This document shows positions 47,039 to 55,835 of a stretch of DNA of 64,000 bases, piece after piece (the first letter of the stretch is position 1; the number at the start of each line of letters is the position of its first letter). The notes below the pieces were generated by a model. It searched no databases and was not told where the DNA came from. It was given only the letters and a program-made list of their open reading frames with translations. The position numbers and the translations under genes are program-made. The stretch covers positions 28,267 to 92,266 of the forward strand of contig CALWXF010000006.1 of NCBI GenBank assembly GCA_944385445.1. The letters run 5' to 3'. The DNA is from an uncultured Oscillospiraceae bacterium. Lineage in GTDB: Bacteria; Bacillota; Clostridia; Oscillospirales; Oscillospiraceae.

Positions 47039-47938
47039 ATGAAACACGCAGTAATTGATATTGGTTCCAACTCCATGCGTTTGACGGTATATTCCGTGGA
47101 AAAAGAGAGTTTTACTATTCTGTTTAAAGAAAAAATTATGGCTGGACTGGCCAGCTATATCGAGCACGGCATCCTGACAGAGGAGGGCATCCGCAGAGCC
47201 GGAGCCGGACTGCTTTCCTTTGCAAAAACGCTGGACCACCTGGAGATCACCAATATCTCCGCCTTTGCCACCGCCTCTCTGCGCAACATTCATAATTCCC
47301 AGCAAGCTACCGCCGCCATCAGCCAGATGGTGGGTTTCCCCATTGAGGTACTCTCTGGAGAGGAGGAGGCTACTTTTGGTTATATCGGTGCCATGCAGGA
47401 CACCGAGATGGACAGTGGATTATTTGTGGACATTGGCGGTGCCAGTACCGAACTGGTAGAATTTGAGCACGGCCAGGTCAACCAGGCCTCCAGCTTTCCC
47501 ATTGGCTCACTGAAGCTGTACCGGGATTGTGTGAAGCGGATTCTCCCCGGAAAAGGTTCCTATGAACGCATGGAGAAGGTGTTGAAGCGAGAACTGGGCA
47601 AGCTACCTGCCCGGGATCTGTCCTTTCACCAGATTGCAGCGGTGGGTGGCTCTGCCCGAGCCGCTTTGAAGCTGTCCCGCACGGTCTTCCAGCTGCCCCA
47701 GAGTTGCCGGACTGTCACTGCCGACCAACTGGATGAGGTGTTTTCTCTCCTCCGCTCCGATCAGCGCACTGCCACTGACCTGATTTTGAAGGCAGCCCCT
47801 GAGCGCCTGCACACCCTCATCCCTGGCCTGATGATTCTGCGCCATGTGGTGAAAAACTGCCATGCAAACGAGGTCATCGTCAGTCGATACGGTGTCCGGG
47901 AGGGCTATTTATGCCAGAAGGTACAGTCAAAACTATGA
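47039..47938 (+). CDS. ppx: Exopolyphosphatase / Ppx-GppA family phosphatase
   Basis: 299 residues, covering only the two actin-like domains, without the C-terminal domains of the E. coli enzyme. AVIDIGSNSMRLTVYSV, AFATASLRNIHNSQ, LSGEEEATFGYIG, LFVDIGGASTELVEFE and IAAVGGSARAALKL are typical. It removes phosphate from polyphosphate or hydrolyses pppGpp. AGGAGGATAGAC precedes ATG 47039. Its last 28 bases overlap ppk1. Confidence 0.94.
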   Translation: MKHAVIDIGSNSMRLTVYSVEKESFTILFKEKIMAGLASYIEHGILTEEGIRRAGAGLLSFAKTLDHLEITNISAFATASLRNIHNSQQATAAISQMVGFPIEVLSGEEEATFGYIGAMQDTEMDSGLFVDIGGASTELVEFEHGQVNQASSFPIGSLKLYRDCVKRILPGKGSYERMEKVLKRELGKLPARDLSFHQIAAVGGSARAALKLSRTVFQLPQSCRTVTADQLDEVFSLLRSDQRTATDLILKAAPERLHTLIPGLMILRHVVKNCHANEVIVSRYGVREGYLCQKVQSKL

Positions 47939-50079
47939 AAGATTACAGCTATACCCAAAACCGAGAGCTGAGCTGGCTACGGTTTAACCGCCGTGTGCTG
48001 GAAGAGGCGGCAGACCAGACGGTTCCACTGTTGGAGCGGCTGAAATTCATCTCCATTTTCACCAGTAACCTGGATGAATTCTTTATGATTCGAGTGGGCA
48101 GTCTCTTCGACCTGGCCGCCATTTCCAACAACAAGGAACGGGACAATAAAAGCGGAATGTCCCCCCTAGAACAGCTGCGTTGCGTCTATGAGACCATTCC
48201 TTCCCTCATCGACCTAAAAAATCGGCTCTATGAGTCCCTCTGCGCCCAACTGGAAGAGGAAGGCATCGTGGATGTCTCCATGGAGCAGCTCACAGAGACT
48301 GAGCAGCAGTATGTATCCCGGTATTACACCGCCAACGTACTTCCCACCCTCTCGCCCCAAATTGTGGACTCCCACCACCCCTTCCCTCACCTGGAAACGA
48401 AGAGGCTCTATATCTCGCTGCTGCTGAGAGGGAAAAAAGACCGGCTATCCCTGGGATTTGTCCCCCTTCCTGCCTCCCTGCCCGCCTTCCTCATGCTGCC
48501 CAATTCCAATGGCCGATATCTTCGCATGGAGCAAATGCTCCTTCACTGGGCTCCCTCCCTCTTCGAGCGGTATAAAGTAGCGGATAGCTGTGTCATCTGC
48601 GTCACCCGCAATGCAGATATCAGCTTTGATGTAGACAAGTTTGAGGATACTACTGAAGAGGATTTCCGCAACCATGTCAGCAAACTACTCCATCTTCGTG
48701 GAAAACAGTCAGCGGTGCGTCTGGAGGTATCTCGGCCGATTTCTCAGGCTTTTCTGGACATCTTGCGGGACAGGTTGGACCTGGAAGCGCATCAGGTATT
48801 TGTAGACCGCTCTCCGTTGAATATGAGCTATGTTTTTGCCCTGATTGGTCAACTCCCCGTTGATGTCAGTGAGAAACTACTCTTCCCTCCCTATCATCCC
48901 CGCCAGCCCGAGGATCTCAATCCCAAGCAGAGCATGATTCAACAGATTCAGCAGCGGGACCGACTCCTATTCTATCCCTTTGACTCCGTCAACCCCTTCC
49001 TGCAATTGCTTCAGGAAGCCGCCGAGCGCAAGGATGTTATCGCCATCAAAATCACTATCTATCGCCTGGCCTCCTCTTCCAAGATTGCCCGTATTCTCTG
49101 TCGGGCAGCGGAAAATGGGAAAGAAGTCACCGTACTCATGGAACTGCGGGCCCGTTTTGACGAGGCCAACAACATTGCCTGGTCTAAGGTGCTGGAGGAA
49201 GCCGGATGCCGGGTCATTTACGGCGTGGAAGATTATAAGTGCCATAGTAAAATTTGCCAGATTACCATGCGCCGGGGCGATACTCTAAACTATATCACTC
49301 AGATCGGCACAGGAAACTATAACGAAAAGACCTGTGCCATGTACACCGATCTGTGTTTTATGACTGCGGATAAGCAAATTGGCCTGGACGGCGCTGCTTT
49401 CTTCCGCAACATGCTGGTGAGCAATCTCAATGGCAGCTATCAGCGTCTCCTAGTCTCCCCCAACGGCATTCACCAAGCTCTTCTAGACCATATGGATGAG
49501 CAGATTATCTTGGGACACCAGGGATATATTTGTATCAAAGCCAACTCTCTTACCGAGCGTGCCATCATCAACAAGCTTCAGCAGGCCAGTCAGGCAGGGG
49601 TGGAGGTACAGCTGATTCTCCGGGGCATCTGCTGTATTCGACCCGGAATTCCAGGCAAAACAGAGAGCCTCCATGTCACCAGCATTGTGGGCCGCTATCT
49701 GGAGCACGCCCGCATCTACTGCTTTGGTCGGGGGGAACAGGCCAAGTATTTCATCTCTTCGGCGGACTTGATGACTCGAAATCTGCTGCGCCGAGTGGAG
49801 ATCGCCTGCCCTATCGATGACCCACAGGTAAAATCCCAGCTGGAATGGATTCTCCGCACCCAGTTGCTGGACAATGTAAAGGCCAGCTCCATGCTCAGCG
49901 ACGGAAGCTACCTGAGAAAGACCAGCACCGTATCCCCCCTCAACAGTCAAGAGGAGTTTATGCGCACGTCCTCCCACACGGCACAGCCGACCTCCGCACC
50001 GACCAAGTCCAAACCTCATGGTTCCCTGTTACAGCGTCTCAAAGATCGCTTTCCCTGGACCATCACAAGAAAGTATTGA
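47911..50079 (+). CDS. ppk1: Polyphosphate kinase Ppk1
   Basis: 722 residues. NRELSWLRFNRRVLEEA, FISIFTSNLDEFFMIRVGSL, YPFDSVNPFLQLLQEAA, IAIKITIYRLASSSKIARIL, ELRARFDEANNIAWSKVLEEAG, the autophosphorylated His in YKCHSKICQI and FISSADLMTRNLLRRVEIA are all present. It reversibly makes polyphosphate from ATP. ATG 47911, inside ppx, has GGGAGGG six bases before it; ATG 47935, overlapping the ppx stop as ATGA, is possible. The paired genes allow control of both synthesis and breakdown. Confidence 0.96.
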   Translation: MPEGTVKTMKDYSYTQNRELSWLRFNRRVLEEAADQTVPLLERLKFISIFTSNLDEFFMIRVGSLFDLAAISNNKERDNKSGMSPLEQLRCVYETIPSLIDLKNRLYESLCAQLEEEGIVDVSMEQLTETEQQYVSRYYTANVLPTLSPQIVDSHHPFPHLETKRLYISLLLRGKKDRLSLGFVPLPASLPAFLMLPNSNGRYLRMEQMLLHWAPSLFERYKVADSCVICVTRNADISFDVDKFEDTTEEDFRNHVSKLLHLRGKQSAVRLEVSRPISQAFLDILRDRLDLEAHQVFVDRSPLNMSYVFALIGQLPVDVSEKLLFPPYHPRQPEDLNPKQSMIQQIQQRDRLLFYPFDSVNPFLQLLQEAAERKDVIAIKITIYRLASSSKIARILCRAAENGKEVTVLMELRARFDEANNIAWSKVLEEAGCRVIYGVEDYKCHSKICQITMRRGDTLNYITQIGTGNYNEKTCAMYTDLCFMTADKQIGLDGAAFFRNMLVSNLNGSYQRLLVSPNGIHQALLDHMDEQIILGHQGYICIKANSLTERAIINKLQQASQAGVEVQLILRGICCIRPGIPGKTESLHVTSIVGRYLEHARIYCFGRGEQAKYFISSADLMTRNLLRRVEIACPIDDPQVKSQLEWILRTQLLDNVKASSMLSDGSYLRKTSTVSPLNSQEEFMRTSSHTAQPTSAPTKSKPHGSLLQRLKDRFPWTITRKY

Positions 50080-50104
50080 AATTTCACTGATTCTGTGGTA
50101 TACT
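50076..50104 (+). promoter_or_regulatory. Promoter of tRNA-Leu
   Basis: TTGAAA (50076-50081), 17-base spacer, TATACT (50099-50104), overlapping the ppk1 stop. Confidence 0.8.
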
Positions 50105-50128
50105 TCATACCCGTAGTCATAATGAGAT

Positions 50129-50213
50129 GCGGGTATGATGGAATTGGTAGACATGCGAGATTTAGGTTCTCGTGAAGCGATTCGTGTGGGTTCGAGTCCC
50201 ACTACCCGTACCA
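50129..50213 (+). tRNA. tRNA-Leu (anticodon UAG)
   Basis: 85 bases with encoded CCA. Acceptor GCGGGTA/TACCCGT, D-arm ATGGAATTGGTAGAC, anticodon stem-loop CGAGATTTAGGTTCTCG giving TAG, short variable arm and T-arm GTGGGTTCGAGTCCCAC. It marks the left border of the accessory region. Confidence 0.96.
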
Positions 50214-50559
50214 TGTTATCCCAACACTATAGATGCCGTAGGCGCAACGCCTACGGCATCAACCGTTTCCGGGATTTTTCTCCTCAAAATTTCACCGAAA
50301 ATTCCATAGATGCAAACGCCCTGTTTTCCCCCGACTGGTGGGACTCGAACCCCCCTCTCCCCCGTCGTTGGCACAGATATAGGTAAACAGCGCCCTTTTT
50401 GAACAAAGCAGTTTCAAAAAGGGCGCTACTCTTCTCCAAATAGAATATACAGCGTTTCTAGGCGTCAATTTGTTGGTCGTGATCGATCATCAGATTGGCG
50501 CCTTTTTTCATTTCCAGCAAAATTCAAAAAGGGCGCCACGCCCCAAGGAGGTAAACAGT
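50214..50559. repeat. Gene-free stretch with palindromes, a T-arm-like fragment and repeated hairpins
   Basis: No convincing gene. A 13-bp perfect palindrome GATGCCGTAGGCG/CGCCTACGGCATC (50232-50260) has no T run. At 50338-50352, GTGGGACTCGAACCC is the reverse complement of the tRNA-Leu T-arm core and resembles the 3' part of a tRNA on the minus strand, but no tRNA body is attached. AGCGCCCTTTTTGAA/TTCAAAAAGGGCGCT (50389-50427) is a perfect 15-bp hairpin, and a looser one of the same kind (GGCGCC...GGCGCC) spans 50497-50537. TTCAAAAAGGGCGC is thus directly repeated at 50413 and 50523. Confidence 0.7.
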
Positions 50560-51234
50560 ATGACACGAGACACATTTTTTCAGGAGTTGAGCCGAGTACT
50601 CCAACGGAAAGGCTTCACCACCCAAGCAGAACAGGATAGTCTGTTACCTGTGGAATGGGATGGCCACCCTCTCTGCAGGATCACAGAGGGCGGCGGTGTA
50701 CGCTACCGACAGGAGGATGTGGGAACTTTGGAACGGGAACAGGCCTGTGAGCAGGCAACCCATCTGGCCGGTACAGCGCGGGAATACATGACGTTGCTGG
50801 AGCAGGCTCCCCCCTTGAGGGCACAGGGACTGACCGGAGACTTTCGAGTGCTGGCCGACTTCAACGGGACTGTGCTGGCTGGACACCAGACCAAATTCGG
50901 CATCCACTTTGTCACCTGGGACCGGGACTTCCGCTGGACAGGTCTCAACTACGGCCACTACTTTCAGGAAAACTACGTGGCTGCCAAACAAGACTTTGCT
51001 ATCCGTTCCGGCCTTGTCCCCCAGTACCAAGTTTTCAACCAGGAACAGCTCACAGAAATCTTTCATTGCTGCGCTGATACCCTAAATGCCGATTTGAACC
51101 TGTCCCCCAAACAGGAGGCATGCATCCGGGATATCCAAGAGCAGATTGAAAGTGGCATACCAGATATCACGGAACAGCTCAGAGAGCAGGAGCAACAGCC
51201 CACAGAACCTAATATTCCCCAGCAGACCATGTGA
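50560..51234 (+). CDS. Hypothetical protein of the accessory region
   Basis: 224 residues, soluble, starting MTRDTFFQELSRVLQRKGF after AAGGAGGTAAACAGT. I do not recognise it for certain. A middle part (REYMTLLEQAPPLRAQGL, FRVLADFNGTVLAG, FGIHFVTWDRDF, GLNYGHYFQENYVAAKQDFAIRSGLV in consecutive parts) resembles proteins common in clostridial conjugative elements that have no assigned role. The C terminus is Glu/Gln-rich. It is followed by a terminator and preceded by the repeated hairpins at 50389-50537. Confidence 0.85.
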   Translation: MTRDTFFQELSRVLQRKGFTTQAEQDSLLPVEWDGHPLCRITEGGGVRYRQEDVGTLEREQACEQATHLAGTAREYMTLLEQAPPLRAQGLTGDFRVLADFNGTVLAGHQTKFGIHFVTWDRDFRWTGLNYGHYFQENYVAAKQDFAIRSGLVPQYQVFNQEQLTEIFHCCADTLNADLNLSPKQEACIRDIQEQIESGIPDITEQLREQEQQPTEPNIPQQTM

Positions 51235-51238
51235 AATT

Positions 51239-51275
51239 GCGTCGGAGTTCTAACCAAGACTCCGGCGCTTTTTCT
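51239..51275 (+). terminator. Terminator after the 50560 gene
   Basis: GCGTCGGAGT/ACTCCGGCGC stem followed by TTTTTC. Confidence 0.85.
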
Positions 51276-51407
51276 ATTTCAGCGAAAGGAGGACATTGCC
51301 CATGCCCCATTACTTCACACGGGATTCCCCTCTATGATAGCGAGGAACCCGGATCACTTTTACAGAGATGAGACAGATCATTTCAATTCAGAAGGGACGT
51401 GATACAA

Positions 51408-53027
51408 GTGAAACTCATCCAACGCATCCTTACCACAGCTCTGTGCGGTGCCCTGTGTCTCGGGATACTGCCTGGAGCAGCGGCACCCCCAGAAACGCAG
51501 CCATCCCAAGAGGTGGTGACAGAGGCAGCCGAACCCACCGTTGAGGCTACCACAGAGGAAGAAATGCCTCTGCTGGCCACCACGTCGGCCTGGTCTCCCG
51601 GCAAGGTAGTCAATACCTGGGAGGGAGAACCATACACCTCCATCACCGGCCATAAGTACGCTCTGATGAAATTCAGCTTTATGCGCTACTACAGCGACGG
51701 TACCAAAAAAATTATCACCAGCACTCAGGCCAGCGGCTACACCAACAACAAGTACTATGTGGGAAACACCCTGGCCTACTGCATCGAGTCCGGTAAGGCC
51801 TTTGACGGAGGAGACTACACCTCTGGAGAAGCTGGCACATCGGACTATCTCAAACTATTGTCTCCCACGGTCCGTGAAGGTATCATGCTGGCCATGCTCT
51901 ACGGCTACAACCCGGAAAACCCCAGCTATATGCCCACCGAAAGTGAGGTGGGTTGTGCCTTCAACGTGGACGACTTTGCCTTTGCCACCCAGATCATCAT
52001 CTGGGAGGCCCAGAGCGGCATCCGCACCAGCCCCACATCCATTTCCAATCTATCCTATGGGGGCAAGACCATCGAGGCAGACAACTATGTGAAGTGGATC
52101 GAGGGACATCCGGCCAAGAACTGCTATGACTGGATGCTGGACCAAATGGCTGAACATCGAGTGATCCCCAGCTTTACCAGCACGGATGTGGGCCTCAATA
52201 TGGCTCACACCATGCAGTATGATGCCATCAGCGGTAAATACACCGTGACCCTCACAGATACCAACCACACCGGCTGTGACATCACCTTTCCCTCTACCAG
52301 CGGGATTACCGTCTCCCGCCAGGGCAACACCTACACCTTCTCCACCACCCAGGAGATTACCGATCCCGTTACTCTGACTATGCGGAAGAACATCCCCCAA
52401 AATACAGGAGCCCTGCTCATCTGGTCCAACGGCGTGGGCCAGACCTTAGCCACCGGAGTCCAAGACCCGGTGGTTTTTTATTTGCAGCTACGCACCCAGC
52501 CCTTGGGGATGCTCACCATCCACAAGTCCGGGCAGGGAGACCAGGACCTTTCTGGGGTGAAACTCCAACTGCTGGATAACCAGGGAAACGTGGTGACCTG
52601 GAGCCAGCAGACAGATGGACGCTATGCCGCTCTGGTGGTGCAGAACGGCCAGTTTGTGGAGGGACAGGAAACCGACACGCTGATCACCGACGCAAAGGGC
52701 CAAGTGGAGCTGGTGAATATCCCCTATGGCACTTATACCCTGCGGGAAATCCAGACAGAGGCAGGTTATCAGCTTCTGCCCCAGCCCGTCACCATCACCC
52801 TGCCCTATGGGGTAGCCGGAGCCAAGGACACCACCAGTGATGAGGTGTACTACAGCAATGGCACCAACTACTATTACCATCTCACCTACGACCTGCGCAA
52901 CACCCTGGTATATCGCCTGCCTGCCACAGGAGGCTATGCTGTGTGGCTGATAAGTGTCGGACTGGCCCTGGCTTTCCTGTGTGTCACTGGGCTGGCTATG
53001 CATAAAAAACATCAAACCGAACATTAA
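51408..53027 (+). CDS. Sortase-anchored thioester adhesin (pilus tip candidate)
   Basis: 539 residues. A signal peptide (MKLIQRILTTALCGALCLGI, probable cut near GAAA) is followed by a Thr/Glu-rich stretch and a thioester domain: Cys in NTLAYCIESGK (about residue 125) and Gln in AFATQIIIWEAQ (about 195) are the pair that forms the internal bond in TQXA/TED adhesins. A CnaB/SpaA-like domain follows (MLTIHKSGQGDQDLSGVKLQ ... YTLREIQTEAGY with E-box Glu). The C terminus has YRLPATGGY, a membrane segment and a basic tail for sortase anchoring. Start: GTG 51408; GTG 51399 is possible. It probably sits at the tip of the pilus made with the next gene and could bind host surface amines covalently. Confidence 0.88.
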   Translation: MKLIQRILTTALCGALCLGILPGAAAPPETQPSQEVVTEAAEPTVEATTEEEMPLLATTSAWSPGKVVNTWEGEPYTSITGHKYALMKFSFMRYYSDGTKKIITSTQASGYTNNKYYVGNTLAYCIESGKAFDGGDYTSGEAGTSDYLKLLSPTVREGIMLAMLYGYNPENPSYMPTESEVGCAFNVDDFAFATQIIIWEAQSGIRTSPTSISNLSYGGKTIEADNYVKWIEGHPAKNCYDWMLDQMAEHRVIPSFTSTDVGLNMAHTMQYDAISGKYTVTLTDTNHTGCDITFPSTSGITVSRQGNTYTFSTTQEITDPVTLTMRKNIPQNTGALLIWSNGVGQTLATGVQDPVVFYLQLRTQPLGMLTIHKSGQGDQDLSGVKLQLLDNQGNVVTWSQQTDGRYAALVVQNGQFVEGQETDTLITDAKGQVELVNIPYGTYTLREIQTEAGYQLLPQPVTITLPYGVAGAKDTTSDEVYYSNGTNYYYHLTYDLRNTLVYRLPATGGYAVWLISVGLALAFLCVTGLAMHKKHQTEH

Positions 53028-53042
53028 GGAGGACAATCAATT

Positions 53043-54982
53043 ATGAAACAGAAGATGCATCGCTTTACCGCCATGGGTCTGGCCCTGTGTGCCGCCCTTG
53101 GCCTGTCTGGAACGGCCCTGGCCTATACCCCCCAGGATGCCACCATCGACTACGGACGCACTGCCAGTCTCACCGTCACCAAGTATGACCTCACCGCCGC
53201 CACTCAGGCGGGGGTAAGCACCGGTGGGCTGGTGTCCACCGGCAAGGAAAACCCGAGGCGGAGGCCATGCTCCAGGACTACACCCTGGGCGGTGTGGAGT
53301 TTACGTACCTGCGCCTGGGCGGCATTGATGTGTACTCGGATCAGGATGCCGCCAATGCCACCGTCCAGGTCATCTACGGGGTGGACAACGAAGATGTGCG
53401 GGACACGCTGGGTCTCACCTCGGAGGACGTGGTGAAAACTGAGGGTGGCATCCCCTGGTATACCTCTGATACCCTGATGGACGCTTTGGAGGAACAGCTC
53501 ACCGCCAACCGCCGAGCCACCAAGGATGCTCTGGAGTCGGAGGCCAACCAGAGCGGCACCGCCATGCCTCTCACCGATGACATCACCGGCACCACTTCCG
53601 TGGACGGCCTGGACCTGGGCCTGTACCTGGTGGTGGAAACCGAGGTGCCGGAGAATGTTACCTCCACCGTCAACCCCTTCCTGGTGTCCCTGCCCATGAC
53701 GGGCACTCAGACCGCTGACGGCTGGTTCTACGATATCCATGTCTACCCCAAAAACGAGACCGGGAACCCCACCCTGGAGAAAGAGGTGGGTGACCTGGCC
53801 CACGGCATCAGCTTCTCCGGCGACGTTGATGGGCTGGGCTACCGAGATGTGGCCACCGGCAGCACCGGGGATGTGATGGGCTACCGCTACCTGTCCACCC
53901 TGCCCACCATCACCTCCAACGCCACCCAGCTCACCCAGTACCGCTTCGAGGATATTCTCTCTCCCGGCCTGGAGTACAACCAGAACGACGTGATCGTGTG
54001 CTGGTATGAGAGCTATGAAGCGGCCCAAAAGGACTACACCGTTGCCACCCCCAACACCCCTGCCACCCAGGGTGCCAATGCTGTGGAGATCTGGGAGTGC
54101 AATGAGAAGGGACAGGGCACTTACTTCGATGTGTCCTATATGAGCGGTAGCGATGGCTCCACCATGATGACCCTTCAGTTCAACGAGGCTGGTCTGGAAC
54201 GCATCAATACCCCCGTGGACAACAGCCAGCAGGAAGGGCGGTACTCCGACTGGACCTGTGTGGTGTACTACACCGCCAAGATCAACAGCACCGAGGACAT
54301 GATCCTGGGCGATGAGGGCAACCCCAATACCGTCACCCTCACCTGGGAGCGCACCAGCCAGGACTATATCGACACCCTCACCGACGAAGCCAAGGTGTAC
54401 AGCTATGGCATCCACCTCACCAAGAAGTTCTCCGCCGGAGGCGCCAACTTTGATGCCGTCCAGTTCATTGCCCAGAATGTGACCAACGTCACCGGCAACT
54501 ACTATGTGGTGGCAGAGGCCAACCCTGCCAAGGGTGTGTACTACGCCACCGGCACCACCACCAACGTGGACGAGGCCACCCGTATGACCCCTGATGAGAC
54601 CGGCCACCTGTATCTGTATGGTATGGAGGAGGACACTTACCAGCTTACTGAGACCCAGACCGATGCTGGGTACACCCTGCTGGAGGATGTGATCACCGTG
54701 GACATCGACACCAAGTACACACCCGGTGTGCAGGTGGGCTCTCTCACTGCCACCGCCAAGGTAGACGGTTATGCTACCACTATGGAAGCTATGGGAGACA
54801 GCGGCAATGCCCTGGTTCCCCTGACTGTCCTCAACACCCGTGGATTCGACCTGCCTGAGACCGGTGGAAAAGGCACCATGGTGACCACTGTGGTGGGCAT
54901 CGTGCTGGCCAGCGGGATGCTCACCGGGTGTATCGCCCTTCGCTACTGGAAGCGAAAGGGTGAGCTGGATGAAAAGAAGTAA
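53043..54982 (+). pseudogene. Major backbone pilin (LPETG), frame broken near 53253
   Basis: ATG 53043 (AGGAGG ten bases upstream) starts a signal peptide (MKQKMHRFTAMGLALCAALG) and a pilin N terminus to GGLVSTGKEN. At AAAACCCG (about 53249-53257) the frame then runs wrong, ending at 53435, while the coding sense continues in the -1 frame (KPEAEAMLQDYTLGGVEFTYL) to 54982. One A inserted in the A run would restore one protein of about 646 residues. The downstream part has the pilin motif lysine in WFYDIHVYPK, an E-box YQLTETQTDAGY, CnaB-like domains and the anchor FDLPETGGKG with membrane segment. As read, the pilin is not made unless ribosomes shift frame. Confidence 0.85.
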
Positions 54983-55835
54983 AGCGCCCCTTTTGTTGGG
55001 ACTGGGCTGTGTGCTGGCTGTGGGGATGATGCTCTACCCCATGGCCAGCAACTGGCTTTCGGGACAAAGCCGCTCCCAGGTCATCACAGAATATGAGACG
55101 GCGGTGGAGGTGCTGGACAACCAGGCTACCCAACAAGCCCTAGAGCTGGCCCAAGCCTACAACCAGGATCTGCTGGAGCAGAGCTGTTCCATTGCCGGAT
55201 TCTCTGTCTCCGGTGCCCCAACCCCAGACAATGACATCCTCACCGCCCTGGACCCCACCGGAGGCGGGATGCTGGCCACGTTGGAGATTCCCGCCATCGA
55301 CGTGATTCTCCCCGTGTACTACGGAACTCAGTCCACCACCCTCACCGTCGGTGTGGGGGTGGTGGAGGGCAGTTCCCTCCCAGTGGGAGGTACAGGAATC
55401 CATTCAGTTCTGGCAGGTCACAGCGGCCTGGCCTCATCCAGACTCCTCTCTGACCTGGATCAGCTCACACAAGGTGATGTGTTCTTCCTGCGGGTGCTGG
55501 ATGAAACTCTGGCCTATGAGGTGGATCAAATTTCCGTGGTGCTTCCCGACGATGTGAGTCAGATTGGAATTGACCCGCATGGGGACTATGTAACCTTGCT
55601 CACCTGCACCCCCTACGGCGTGAATTCCCACCGACTGCTGGTGCGTGGCACCCGGACGGAATGGACGGCAGAGGACACCGTGGTTGCAACCGCCCAGAAC
55701 CAAAACCACGAAAGCAGTTGGTGGAGGGAATACTGCACAGCTCTGTGCATCGGGTTTGGTATCTATCTTGCCATGCTGGCGGTAGCTGTTCCAGTGGTAA
55801 TTTGGCGGAACAAGCGAGGTGTCAGGCATGGCTAG
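54969..55835 (+). CDS. Class C sortase (pilin polymerase), first copy
   Basis: 288 residues. N-terminal membrane segment (LLLGLGCVLAVGMMLYPMAS), catalytic domain from MLATLEIPAIDVILPVYYGT, His in SVLAGHSGLASS, Cys in YVTLLTCTPYGVNSHRLLVRG with the catalytic Arg, and a second membrane segment near the C terminus, as in class C enzymes. It joins LPxTG ends of pilins to the motif lysine of the next subunit. ATG 54969 lies within the end of the pilin gene; a GTG at 54960 is less likely. Confidence 0.94.
   Translation: MKRSKAPLLLGLGCVLAVGMMLYPMASNWLSGQSRSQVITEYETAVEVLDNQATQQALELAQAYNQDLLEQSCSIAGFSVSGAPTPDNDILTALDPTGGGMLATLEIPAIDVILPVYYGTQSTTLTVGVGVVEGSSLPVGGTGIHSVLAGHSGLASSRLLSDLDQLTQGDVFFLRVLDETLAYEVDQISVVLPDDVSQIGIDPHGDYVTLLTCTPYGVNSHRLLVRGTRTEWTAEDTVVATAQNQNHESSWWREYCTALCIGFGIYLAMLAVAVPVVIWRNKRGVRHG

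Noticed and set aside
50232-50260. 13-bp palindrome after tRNA-Leu as a terminator
   Set aside because: No T run follows the stem; it may be a cruciform or a recombination remnant, but termination cannot be claimed.
50135-50386. Open frame beginning MMELVDMRDLGSREAIRVGS
   Set aside because: It is the translation of the tRNA-Leu gene, a well-known type of false protein; the end is the T-arm-like fragment.
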